The notes under the pieces: model-generated
Databases searched by the model: none
Seen by the model: the letters and a program-made list of their open reading frames with translations, nothing else
What the model was told of the DNA's origin: nothing
Assembly: GCA_943370215.1 (NCBI GenBank)
Contig: CALRQC020000008.1
Coordinates: forward strand, 62,001 to 126,000
Reading direction: 5' to 3'
From: Niveispirillum sp943370215
GTDB lineage: Bacteria > Pseudomonadota > Alphaproteobacteria > Azospirillales > Azospirillaceae
Length of the DNA: 64,000 nucleotides
Position numbers and translations under genes: made by a program
In this document: positions 26,505 to 35,524 of the stretch, one piece after another
How the letters are laid out: each line of letters starts with the position of its first letter
How positions within the stretch are numbered: the first letter of the stretch is position 1

Positions 26505-28844
26505 TTAGCTCTGGCTGGCACTGCGCCCGAAAGAGGGCGGACGGTCGGCGATCTTGGCACCAAAGGCGGGATTGGGTTCCTTGGACATGGTGAAACGCAG
26601 CGTACCGCCCTGCACCAGATCCTTATGCGCGATCCAGCTTTTGCTCCAGGGCTGGCCGTTCCATTCCACGGCGGTGATATAGGGCGTGTCGGCGCTGTTG
26701 CCGGGGGCTTCCACCACCAGCGTGCGGCCGTGGCCCACCTTCACCGTGGCACGTTCGAACAAGGGCGAGCCAAAGACATAGACGGCCTCCACCGGATCAA
26801 CCGGATAGAAGCCAAGGGCAGAGAAGACGAACCAGGCGCTCATCTGGCCGCAATCATCATTGCCGATAATGCCCTTGGGCGCGTTGTGATACATTTCCAC
26901 GCACAGACGCCGCACCATGGCCTGGGTCTTCCAGGGGGTGCCGACATAGGCATAAAGATAGGGCGCGTGCTGATCCGGCTCATTCCCATGGGCATACTGG
27001 CCGACCAGCCCGGCAATATCCGGCGGCGCATTATGCGGCAGGGTGGACGGCGCATTGAACAGCGCGTCCAGCTTGGCCTCATAGGTCTGATCGCCGCCCA
27101 TATGCTTGATCATGCCGTAAATGTCATGCTGGTTCAGGAAGGTGGCCTGCCAGCCATTGGCCTCCGTATAATCCCGCCACCAGGGCTTGGGCATATGGCC
27201 CAACTGGATGGGATCATAGGGCTCCCACCAGGAACCATCGGCAAAGCGCGGACGGGCGAAGCCGACGCGCTGGTCGATGACATTGACCCAGTTACCCGAC
27301 CGCCGCAGCAGGCGCTGGGCATCCGTCGTCTCCCCGATGGAACGGGCAAGCCTGGAACTGGCCCAATCATCATAGGCATATTCCTGGGTGCGGCTGACGC
27401 TTTCAAACACCTTGTCCGCCGGGACATAGCCCAGCTTGTCATAAAGGTCGCGGCCCCGGCTGTTATCCTTGTCCGGTGCCTTGAAATCAAAACTGCGGCG
27501 GCGGATGGCTGGCCAGGCGGCAGCATAGTCGGCCTCGATCCCCTTGGCTTGCGCCTCGGCCAGCGGCACCACGCCGTGCCAGCCGATCATGGTGCCGGTT
27601 TCCTTGCCCTGCAGCGGCCAGACCAGCGGGCCGAACGGCGATTGCGCTGTCTGGCGGATCAGATCATCGACCAGTTGTTTGGTCTTATCCGGGGCCACCA
27701 GGGTGAACAGCGGATGCACGGCGCGATAGGTATCCCACAGCGACCATGTGCTGTGCGCCGCCCCGCCGGCCGGCACATGATGCACCTGCCCATCCATGCC
27801 CAGATAACGGCCGTCGGCGTCAGAGAACAGGGTGGGGGCCAGCTGCGCATGGTAAAGCGCGGTGGTCATGATGGTGCGCTGGTCTTCGCTGCCGCCTTCC
27901 ACCTGGATGGTGCCCAGCGTCTCAGCCCAAACGCCCGATGCCGCCCGGCGCACGGCATCGAAATCCCAATGCGTGGCCTCTGCCTTCAGGTTGCCCAGCG
28001 CGCCTTCCCGGTCCACCCCGGAAATACCGCAGCGGACCAGGATCGGCTCCCCACCCGCCTCCTTGAATTGGACCAGCGCCTTCAGCCGGCGGCCTTCCAC
28101 CTTGGCAGCACCGGCGGGCTGGGCGGCATCATCATCGGCATAGAAGCTGACCCGATCGGGCGACCGGGAGAACTGCATGGCAAAGTAAATGCGCCGTCCC
28201 TTGGCCCAGCGGTTCACCGTGCGGTGCCCCGTCAGCGTGCCATCGGCGGCCAGTTCCATGCCCGCATCCTGGATCAGCGGCGGCTGGTCGGACTTGTCCA
28301 GCACCAGATGCGACAGGTCGATCAGCAGATGACCGGCCCCCTTCGGGAACTGGTAGCGGTGATAGCCGGTGCGCGCCGTCACCGTCAGTTCGGCGCGCAC
28401 GCCGCTTTCCAGCGTCACGGCATAGTAGCCCGGTTCCGCCACCTCATCCTTGAAGCGCTGGCGATATCCTGCATCCGGGTCGGCCATGGTGCCGGGGGTG
28501 AGCTGTACTTTGTCACCCGCCGTCGGCACCACCAGCACATCCAGCATGTCGCCGATGCCCGTACCCGACAGATGGGTGTGGGAGAAGCCCAGGATAGACG
28601 TATCGCTGCGGTGATAGCCGGAACAGGTATCCCAGCGCTCCACATCCGTATCCGGCCCCAACTGCACCATGCCAAACGGCAGGCTGGGGCCGGGATAGGT
28701 GTGCCCATCCCCGCCGGTGCCGATGAACAGGTTGGGGGCGGTGGCCGGCGTGGCGGCCCAGGCCCGCCCACGCGGCAGACCCAGGCCCAGCATGGCCCCA
28801 CCGAGCGCGCTGGAAATCAGAAGCTGGCGACGGCTGATCCCCAT
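26505..28844 (-). CDS. GH92 alpha-mannosidase, Tat-exported
   Basis: A 779-residue Ca2+-dependent exo-alpha-mannosidase by family. The twin-arginine signal is MGISRRQLLISSALGGAM. Family motifs: FIGTGGDGHTYPGPSLPFGM, SGYHRSDTSILGFSHTHLSG, TWSLWDTYRAVHPL, WWEPYDP and GNDDCGQMSAWFVFSALGFY around residue 660, which holds the catalytic acidic residues. The ATG at 28844 shares one base with the GH125 stop; GAGG lies upstream. In X. campestris the GH92 enzyme NixK removes the alpha-1,3-mannose first, allowing GH3 and GH125 to act; this gene is in the equivalent position. Confidence 0.93.
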   Translation of the reverse strand: MGISRRQLLISSALGGAMLGLGLPRGRAWAATPATAPNLFIGTGGDGHTYPGPSLPFGMVQLGPDTDVERWDTCSGYHRSDTSILGFSHTHLSGTGIGDMLDVLVVPTAGDKVQLTPGTMADPDAGYRQRFKDEVAEPGYYAVTLESGVRAELTVTARTGYHRYQFPKGAGHLLIDLSHLVLDKSDQPPLIQDAGMELAADGTLTGHRTVNRWAKGRRIYFAMQFSRSPDRVSFYADDDAAQPAGAAKVEGRRLKALVQFKEAGGEPILVRCGISGVDREGALGNLKAEATHWDFDAVRRAASGVWAETLGTIQVEGGSEDQRTIMTTALYHAQLAPTLFSDADGRYLGMDGQVHHVPAGGAAHSTWSLWDTYRAVHPLFTLVAPDKTKQLVDDLIRQTAQSPFGPLVWPLQGKETGTMIGWHGVVPLAEAQAKGIEADYAAAWPAIRRRSFDFKAPDKDNSRGRDLYDKLGYVPADKVFESVSRTQEYAYDDWASSRLARSIGETTDAQRLLRRSGNWVNVIDQRVGFARPRFADGSWWEPYDPIQLGHMPKPWWRDYTEANGWQATFLNQHDIYGMIKHMGGDQTYEAKLDALFNAPSTLPHNAPPDIAGLVGQYAHGNEPDQHAPYLYAYVGTPWKTQAMVRRLCVEMYHNAPKGIIGNDDCGQMSAWFVFSALGFYPVDPVEAVYVFGSPLFERATVKVGHGRTLVVEAPGNSADTPYITAVEWNGQPWSKSWIAHKDLVQGGTLRFTMSKEPNPAFGAKIADRPPSFGRSASQS

Positions 28845-30280
28845 CACAGCACCTCTTTCAGGATTTGCGGGCGTGTGTCGGCCAGATGCACAATCATCTC
28901 CCCGAACAGCCCATTGGCCCAGGCGAACCAGTCGCGGGTGAATTTCGACGGATCATCATGATCCACCGCCTCATGCATGAAGCCGGTATTGGCATCACTG
29001 TCGCGCAGCATCTTCAGGCAGGTGCGGATGGTGGCGTCATCGTTGGACGACAGCGCCCGCATGGTCAGCGACATCGGCCAGACCTGGCCCAAGCCGACAT
29101 GCGGTCCACCGATACCTTCCACCACCTTGCCCTTGGAGAAATAGGGGTTGTTCTCGCTCCAGCAGGCATCGCGGGTGCGCCGCCACAGCGGATCGGCGAA
29201 ATCAACACAGCCCAGATAGGCCAGCGACGACAGCGACGGCGTGTTGGCATCATCCATGAACAGGGCGTTGCCAAACCCGTCCACCTCATAGGCCCAGACC
29301 TCGCTGCCATCCAGCAGGCGGGTCTTGCCATATTGGCGGATGGCGATTTCCACCTCATCCGCCAAGGCCTTGGCATCATTGGCCAGATTGGCGTCGCCCA
29401 AAGCCTCGCTGGCGATCACCGCCAGTTCGCGCAGCGTGGTGACGGCGAAGAAATTGGCCGGGATGAAGAAAGGATAGACGCAGGAATCATCCGATGGCCG
29501 GAAGCCGCAATGGATCATCCCCACCGGCCGCGACGGCGCGCCATAGCCATCCAGCATCAGGGTTTCGGTGGGGCGGTTGCTGGCCCGCAGGAAGCGGTAA
29601 GGCCCCTTCCCATCCTTGCGCTGCTGTTCGCGGAAGGTGCGGATAACGGCCTTGGCGGCTTCCACCCAGGTAGCGTCATAGGGGCTCTTGTCCCCCATTT
29701 CCTTCCAATAGCCATAAGAGAGGCGCAGGAAATAGCAGAGGCTGTCGATCTCCCACTTCCGTTCCGCCACGCCGGGCTTCATCTCCGTCTGATCCTGCAA
29801 CGACCATTTCAAGTTGGTCGGGGCCGACGGGTCTTCCATGAAGGCATTGGCATAGGGGTCGATCAGCACGGATCGGGCCTGCCGCCCGATCAGCCCCTGG
29901 AACAGGCGCTGCAACTCCTTATCCTGCCGCACTAGATGCAGATAGGGCTTCACCTGGGCCGCCGAATCCCGCAGCCAGAGGCAGGGGATGTCGCCGGTGA
30001 TGACAAAGCTGTCCAGCTTGCCATCCACCATGCCCATTTTCACCGTGGTATCCAGGGTGTTGGGATAGCAGTTGGCGAACATCCAGCGCAGCTTGGGATC
30101 CGCGATCTTGGCAGAGACGCGCTTGATCTCCGCCTCCACCGCCTCGCTGGTGAAATGGCGGTCACCCTTGGCGGGGCGGTGACTGGTGAAACCGCTTTCA
30201 GTGCGGGCGAAGGCGGGCGCAGCCGTCAGCGCAGCACCGGCAGCCAGCCCCGTGGTGATGAACGTGCGACGGTCGATCAT
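28844..30280 (-). CDS. GH125 exo-alpha-1,6-mannosidase, Tat-exported
   Basis: A 478-residue GH125 enzyme. The N-terminus MIDRRTFITTGLAAGAALTA has a twin-arginine-like motif. The family signature GDIPCLWLRDSAAQVKPYL is at about 95-113, with YPNTLDTT before it. SLCYFLRLSYGYWK, RPVGMIHCGFRPSDDSCVYP and FTRDWFAWANGLFGEMI follow. GH125 enzymes remove alpha-1,6-mannose from N-glycan cores. The start overlaps the GH3 stop by 4 bases. It corresponds to NixJ of X. campestris by family and neighbours. Confidence 0.93.
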   Translation of the reverse strand: MIDRRTFITTGLAAGAALTAAPAFARTESGFTSHRPAKGDRHFTSEAVEAEIKRVSAKIADPKLRWMFANCYPNTLDTTVKMGMVDGKLDSFVITGDIPCLWLRDSAAQVKPYLHLVRQDKELQRLFQGLIGRQARSVLIDPYANAFMEDPSAPTNLKWSLQDQTEMKPGVAERKWEIDSLCYFLRLSYGYWKEMGDKSPYDATWVEAAKAVIRTFREQQRKDGKGPYRFLRASNRPTETLMLDGYGAPSRPVGMIHCGFRPSDDSCVYPFFIPANFFAVTTLRELAVIASEALGDANLANDAKALADEVEIAIRQYGKTRLLDGSEVWAYEVDGFGNALFMDDANTPSLSSLAYLGCVDFADPLWRRTRDACWSENNPYFSKGKVVEGIGGPHVGLGQVWPMSLTMRALSSNDDATIRTCLKMLRDSDANTGFMHEAVDHDDPSKFTRDWFAWANGLFGEMIVHLADTRPQILKEVL

Positions 30281-32934
30281 TTCGGCAGCTCCCAGGCCTC
30301 GCCCTGCAGGGTGAATTCGGTCCAGACGCCGGGGGCCGTCCCCGGCTGGCCACCACCGATCCACAGCTTGTAGGTGCCCGGCTGCACCGTGCGGGTGCCA
30401 TCGCGGGCCACAATGGACAGGCTGCGCGGATCAATGGTGAAGCGCACGTCGGTGGCCTTGCCGGGCTTCAGCGGGGCGCGGGTGAAGGCCACCAGTTGGC
30501 GCTGCAACACCGGGGTGGTCAGGGTGCGCGGCCCCTTGGTTGACGGCGGCACCAGATAGGCCTGCACCACCTCTTCCCCCGCCAGCTTGCCTTTGTTGCT
30601 GACGCGGACGCTGACTTCCACCGAGGCCGTGATGGTGCCCGGCTTGGCCTTGATCTGGTCATAGGCATAGCTGGTGTAGGACAGGCCATGGCCGAAGCCA
30701 TACAGCGGCGTGCCCGTGAAGAAGCGATAGGTGCGCTCCTTCATGCCGTAATCGACAAAGGCCGGCAGGTCGCTGGTCTTCTGATAGATCGTCACCGGCA
30801 GACGGCCGGACGGGTTGTTCAGGCCCGCCAGCGTTTCGGCAATGGCCGTGCCCCCCTCTTCCCCCGGATACCAGGCGGTCAGCATGGCATCGGCCAGGGC
30901 CGGATCAACGGTGACAGCGCTGCCGCTGGCCAGCACCACGATAACCGGCTTACCGGTGTCGCGCAGGGCCTGCAACAGGCGGCGCTGAGCCAATGGCAGT
31001 TCGATTTCCGTGCGGTCACCGCCGACAAAGCCCGGCACCGTCACCTGCAGGGCCTCGCCCTCCAGATCCGGGGTCAGGCCGACCGTGGCGACAATGACAT
31101 CGGCATCGGCCGTTGCCGCCAGCGCCTGCTGCAACAGCGCCTCAGCCGGGGCCTGCCACATCATGCGCAGCCCCTCATCCTCGCCGTAATGATCCAGCTC
31201 CAACCGGAAATCGACCGGCTTGCCGTCGCTGGTATAGGGGATTTCCACCCGCTGCTTGCCCAGCAGACCCTGATGCAGCGGCTTGCCATCAATCCACAGC
31301 CGCACCTCGTCATGGCGGGTGCAGTCTTTCCAGCAGGCGGGAATATCAATGGCCAGCACGTAACGGCCGGGACCGGGAGGCACGAACTGGCCGGTCCAGC
31401 GGGCGGCGAATGATTTGGGGTCAAGCTGGTCCAGCGGCGCGACGCGGGCCAGATTGAAATCGACGCGCCGGTCGCGGCGGGTGGCGACAGGGCTGCCGGT
31501 GACAGTGGAGGTGGCGAAATATTCCCCCTTCAGCCCCGGTTGTCCATCGTGGCTGAAGGCTGTTTCCGGCATCACAACCGCCGCCCCATCCACCAGCATG
31601 GCACCCTGGGCATAATGCACATGGGGGGTGCCCAAAGGCGCCTCCCCGGCATCCGTCATGCTGATGCTCGCGGCAGCAGACCCGGCATGGGACAGCCCGA
31701 ACTGACGGCGGATGCCCTCCAGCGGCGTCACCGGATCTTTGGCAACACCTTTATAATTGCCCTCCAGCGCGCCGATATCATCGGCGTTCGGGCCGATCAC
31801 GGCAATCCGCGTGCCGGGTTTCAGCGGCAGGATGGCATTATCGTTCTTCAGCAGCACGATGGCCTTGCGCGCCGCTTCCAGCGCCAGGGCGCGGTGTTCG
31901 GGCGTGTTGACCTGATCAGGCTTGATGCTGGCCCATTTGCTGCTGGCACCAAAGGCCGTACCCAGCACGCGGCGGCCTTCCAGCGCACGGGCGAGCGAGG
32001 TGTCGATCTCCGCTTCCGTGACCAGACCGCGCTTCACCGCTTCCGGCAGGGCCGCATAGGTATTGCCGCAATTCAGGTCCGTACCGCCCTTCAGGCTGGC
32101 GGCGGCGGCACCGGCCGCATCCAGCCGGTAATGATGGAACATATGCACATTGGCCACCGCGTCACAGTCGGACACGGTGAAGCCCTTGAAGCCCCAATCC
32201 TTGCGCACCCGATCAACCATCAGCGACGGCAGGGCACAGACCGGCACGCCATGGATGGCGTTATAGGCGCACATCACCGACTGGGCTTGGCCCTCCGTAA
32301 TGGTCTTGCGGAAGGCTGGCAGATATGTGGATTCCAGATCCTGCGGGCTGACATCCACGCTGAAACTGTCGCGCCCTGCCTCCGGCCCGCTATGCACGGC
32401 CAGATGCTTGGGCGTGGCGATCACCTTGGGCTGGCTCGGGTCCGGACCCTGCAGCCCCTTCACGAAAGCCACCCCCAGCGTGCCCGTCAGATGCGGGTCT
32501 TCGCCATAGGTTTCCTGCCCCCGACCCCAGCGCGGATCGCGGAAGATATTGATGTTGGGCGACCAGATGGTCAGCCCTTCAAAGATACGGCGGTCGGCAT
32601 CGGCGGGCTTGGTATTGAACTTGGCCCGCGCTTCGGTGGCGACCACATCGCCCACCTTGCCCAGCAATTCCGCATCCCAGGTGGCGGCTAGACCGACCGC
32701 CTGGGGGAACACGGTGGCATAGCCGTTGCGGGCCAGACCATGCAGCCCCTCATTCCACCAGTCGAAGGCGGGGATACCCACCTTCGGATTGGCAGGGGCC
32801 GTGCTCTGCAGCTGGGCGGCCTTTTCTTCCAGCGTCATCGTGGCGATGGCCTTGGCGACCGTATCATCCACGGGGGCGGCAACCGCGCTGGTGGACAGCG
32901 CGGTGGCGGCAAGCAGCAATAAACGGCGGAACAT
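30277..32934 (-). CDS. GH3 beta-glycosidase with PA14 domain, probably beta-xylosidase
   Basis: An 885-residue exported enzyme (signal peptide MFRRLLLLAATALSTSAVAA). The GH3 barrel has FDWWNEGLHGLARNG, NINIFRDPRWGRGQETYGED and the nucleophile Asp256 in GFTVSDCDAV. The second GH3 domain (IVLLKNDNAILPL, IAVIGPNAD) is interrupted by a PA14-like insert (GLKGEYFATSTVTGSPV to IPYTSDGKPVDFRLELDHYG), and a fibronectin-type III tail (VSVRVSNKGKLAGEEVVQAY) closes the protein. The NINIFRDPRWGRGQETYGED form is typical of xylosidase-type GH3. In X. campestris NixI (GH3) removes beta-1,2-xylose from plant N-glycans; this is the positional match. Confidence 0.88.
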   Translation of the reverse strand: MFRRLLLLAATALSTSAVAAPVDDTVAKAIATMTLEEKAAQLQSTAPANPKVGIPAFDWWNEGLHGLARNGYATVFPQAVGLAATWDAELLGKVGDVVATEARAKFNTKPADADRRIFEGLTIWSPNINIFRDPRWGRGQETYGEDPHLTGTLGVAFVKGLQGPDPSQPKVIATPKHLAVHSGPEAGRDSFSVDVSPQDLESTYLPAFRKTITEGQAQSVMCAYNAIHGVPVCALPSLMVDRVRKDWGFKGFTVSDCDAVANVHMFHHYRLDAAGAAAASLKGGTDLNCGNTYAALPEAVKRGLVTEAEIDTSLARALEGRRVLGTAFGASSKWASIKPDQVNTPEHRALALEAARKAIVLLKNDNAILPLKPGTRIAVIGPNADDIGALEGNYKGVAKDPVTPLEGIRRQFGLSHAGSAAASISMTDAGEAPLGTPHVHYAQGAMLVDGAAVVMPETAFSHDGQPGLKGEYFATSTVTGSPVATRRDRRVDFNLARVAPLDQLDPKSFAARWTGQFVPPGPGRYVLAIDIPACWKDCTRHDEVRLWIDGKPLHQGLLGKQRVEIPYTSDGKPVDFRLELDHYGEDEGLRMMWQAPAEALLQQALAATADADVIVATVGLTPDLEGEALQVTVPGFVGGDRTEIELPLAQRRLLQALRDTGKPVIVVLASGSAVTVDPALADAMLTAWYPGEEGGTAIAETLAGLNNPSGRLPVTIYQKTSDLPAFVDYGMKERTYRFFTGTPLYGFGHGLSYTSYAYDQIKAKPGTITASVEVSVRVSNKGKLAGEEVVQAYLVPPSTKGPRTLTTPVLQRQLVAFTRAPLKPGKATDVRFTIDPRSLSIVARDGTRTVQPGTYKLWIGGGQPGTAPGVWTEFTLQGEAWELPK

Positions 32935-32935
32935 G

Positions 32936-35524
32936 TTATTGCGGTCCCAGGGTACGAAGGGTCAAGGCGCGCTTCAGCGCGGCGGCGGTGGCATCGGAAC
33001 GGACATCCACGGTGATGCTTTCACCCGGCAACAGGTCAAACCCATCATCGGACGGCTGGGCAGCGGTGGCGCCGAAATCCAGCATCACCGCGCGGGCCAA
33101 GGCCGTGGCGGTGATCGTCACCTTTTTACCGTCCCATTCGGCCTTCAGGCCGGGGGCGGGATAGGCCATGTCCTTGGGCAACGCGCGTTCCACAATGGTG
33201 CGGGACACAGACTTGCCGTCGATGATCAGCTCCGCCACGGCATAGCTGGCCTTGGCATCGGCACCGTGGAACAGATCGGCATCCGGAATGCTGGCCACCT
33301 GGGTGGCGCTGAGCGGCAATACCGACACCGCTTCTTCCCGATTGCCGATGACTTTCCCTGCCATATCGAATGACCGGATCCGCCATTGGCCGGTGATCGG
33401 CTGGGTGGCATCCGACACCACGGAAACCACCGTCGCACCCTCCCGATGCTGGGCCACAATGGCCTGCGGCGCGAAGAAGCGGCGGGCGGCGTAATGCAGC
33501 AGTTTCCAGCGCCCGTGATAATCCATGCTGGCCCAGGAAATGGAAGGCCAGGTGTCGTTGATCTGCCAATAGAGCGAACCCAGCGTCACCGGGCGGCAGG
33601 CGCGGTGATGGCGGGCGGCCATATCAATGGCCTGGGCCTGGTTCACCTGGGTCAGATAGACCAGATCGGCGAAATCCTTCGCCGGGCGCAGCCGCTGATC
33701 CATATAAAGCTTCAGGCGGTCATTGCCCTCACCGGCCAGGAACTTCTGGTGCGCCTTCAGCACCGGGCTGTCGATGGCCAGATCACCCTTGCCGGCGAAT
33801 TCCCGGATGGTCGCCATGTCGGGCATCGACTGGAACCCATATTCCGACATGAAGCGCGGGCAGGATTCCAGATACTTTTCCACCGGCTTGGAACCGGACC
33901 AGACATCCCAGAAATGGCGGTCGCCATCCTTGTCCGTATCGGTCGGCCCTTCATAATCGGTGGAGGGGGAACCCGGCCAATAGGGGATGCCCGGCGAGCG
34001 GCTCAACACCGCATCGCGCAGCACGCGGTCGAACAGCACGGCCATGCCGACGCCGATCCGTTCCTGTTCATCCGGTCCCACCTTCTTCTTGAAGGCCTTG
34101 CGATCGGACCAGTTTTCCCAGCCCGACAGAACCTCATTATTGCCGGCCCAGACGACGATGGAGGGATGCGATTGCAGGCGTTCCACCTGCTCTTCCGCCT
34201 CCGCCTTCACGCTGTGGCGGAATTCCGCATCCGGCGGGGTGACAGCCCCGCCGAACATGAAGTCCTGCCAGACCATGATGCCCATCTCATCCGCCATGGC
34301 ATAGAAGGCATCATGCAGGTAATAGCCGCCGCCCCAGACGCGGATCATGTTCATGTTGGCGTCGCGCGCGCTGTTCAGCACGTCGCGCATCTGGGCTTCC
34401 GAAACACGGGAGGGGAAGTTATCGAACGGGATCAGGTTGGACCCCTTGGCGAAAATCACCATCCCGTTGATCTTGAAGCCAAAGCTGCCCTTGTCGCGCA
34501 CCAGTTCGCTGGTGCGCAGGCCGATACGGCGTTCCACCGTGTCGGCGGCCCCCTGCCCGTCACCCAACTGGCCGGAAACCTTGTAAAGCGGCTGCGCACC
34601 ATAGCCAACCGGCCACCAGCGCTGCGGCTTTTCAATGGTCAGCGGAACCGTCACCTCATTCACGCCAGCGGCCACCGTGGCCGTCCGTTCCACCTTCTGC
34701 ACCGTGCCGTCGGGGGCGGTGATGCTGGTGGTCAGCGTCACCGTGGTTTCCTTGTCGGCAACAACGCGATAGCGGGCCAGCAACCGCGCCTCCGCATCGT
34801 TCAGCGCTTCTTGATGCACCAGCAGCGTATCGACGCGGGCGTCATCCCAGACTTCCAGATTGACCGGCTGCCAGACGCCGATATTGACCAGACGCGGGCC
34901 CCAGTCCCAGCCATATTGATATTTCGGTTTGCGGATATAGGGGCTGGTCTGCTTGCCCTTCGGCTCATCACCATAGGGGCTGTCATATTCGCCGGGCAGC
35001 GGGTTGGCTTCGGCCAACACCTTGGGCTGCAGCGTGCGGATGGGCGAGGCGATGGAGACGATGATCTCATTCTCCCCCGCCTTCAGCGCCTGTTTCACAT
35101 CCACCCGCCAGCGGCGATGGGCGTTGTCGGTGGAGAGCAGCGCCTTGCCATTGACGCTGACGCTGGCAAACGTATCCAGACCGTCAAACACCAGTTCCAG
35201 ATTATCGCGCGCCAACATGGCGGGCGACACATTGATGGTGCGGCGGAACTGCCAGTTGGTCATGCCGGCCCACTGAATCGGCGCCTCGTTAATCCCCTTG
35301 AACGGGTCGGGCACGCGGCCGGCACTGATCAGATCCTGCTGCACCGAACCCGGCACCAGGGACTTGAACCATTTGGATTCCTTGGGATGGGCCTTCGCCG
35401 CATCCGCATCGGCCGGATCGATACGAACCTGCCATTCGCCATTCAGGGAGACGACACCCTTGGGCGCTGCCAGCGCGGAAGTGGAGAGCAGCAGGACGGA
35501 GAGGAGAGCGGCACGGATATTCAT
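32936..35524 (-). CDS. GH2 beta-mannosidase, secreted
   Basis: An 862-residue enzyme with a Sec signal (MNIRAALLSVLLLSTSALAA). It starts with the beta-mannosidase pattern SLNGEWQVRI, PGSVQQDLISAGRVPDPF and NWQFRRTINV. The TIM barrel contains NMIRVWGGGYYLHDAFYAMA, the acid/base Glu464 in VVWAGNNEVLSG and the nucleophile Glu561 in FMSEYGFQSMP. It would cleave the beta-1,4-mannose linked to the GlcNAc2 core once the alpha-mannoses are gone. Its start overlaps the GH20 stop by 4 bases, and GH3 begins one base after its stop. Confidence 0.93.
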   Translation of the reverse strand: MNIRAALLSVLLLSTSALAAPKGVVSLNGEWQVRIDPADADAAKAHPKESKWFKSLVPGSVQQDLISAGRVPDPFKGINEAPIQWAGMTNWQFRRTINVSPAMLARDNLELVFDGLDTFASVSVNGKALLSTDNAHRRWRVDVKQALKAGENEIIVSIASPIRTLQPKVLAEANPLPGEYDSPYGDEPKGKQTSPYIRKPKYQYGWDWGPRLVNIGVWQPVNLEVWDDARVDTLLVHQEALNDAEARLLARYRVVADKETTVTLTTSITAPDGTVQKVERTATVAAGVNEVTVPLTIEKPQRWWPVGYGAQPLYKVSGQLGDGQGAADTVERRIGLRTSELVRDKGSFGFKINGMVIFAKGSNLIPFDNFPSRVSEAQMRDVLNSARDANMNMIRVWGGGYYLHDAFYAMADEMGIMVWQDFMFGGAVTPPDAEFRHSVKAEAEEQVERLQSHPSIVVWAGNNEVLSGWENWSDRKAFKKKVGPDEQERIGVGMAVLFDRVLRDAVLSRSPGIPYWPGSPSTDYEGPTDTDKDGDRHFWDVWSGSKPVEKYLESCPRFMSEYGFQSMPDMATIREFAGKGDLAIDSPVLKAHQKFLAGEGNDRLKLYMDQRLRPAKDFADLVYLTQVNQAQAIDMAARHHRACRPVTLGSLYWQINDTWPSISWASMDYHGRWKLLHYAARRFFAPQAIVAQHREGATVVSVVSDATQPITGQWRIRSFDMAGKVIGNREEAVSVLPLSATQVASIPDADLFHGADAKASYAVAELIIDGKSVSRTIVERALPKDMAYPAPGLKAEWDGKKVTITATALARAVMLDFGATAAQPSDDGFDLLPGESITVDVRSDATAAALKRALTLRTLGPQ

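Noticed and set aside
24738..28961. Very long plus-strand open frame opposite GH29 and GH92
   Set aside because: It is the mirror of two well-supported minus-strand genes; low-complexity His/Gly/Arg-rich product without motifs, an effect of high GC and codon bias.
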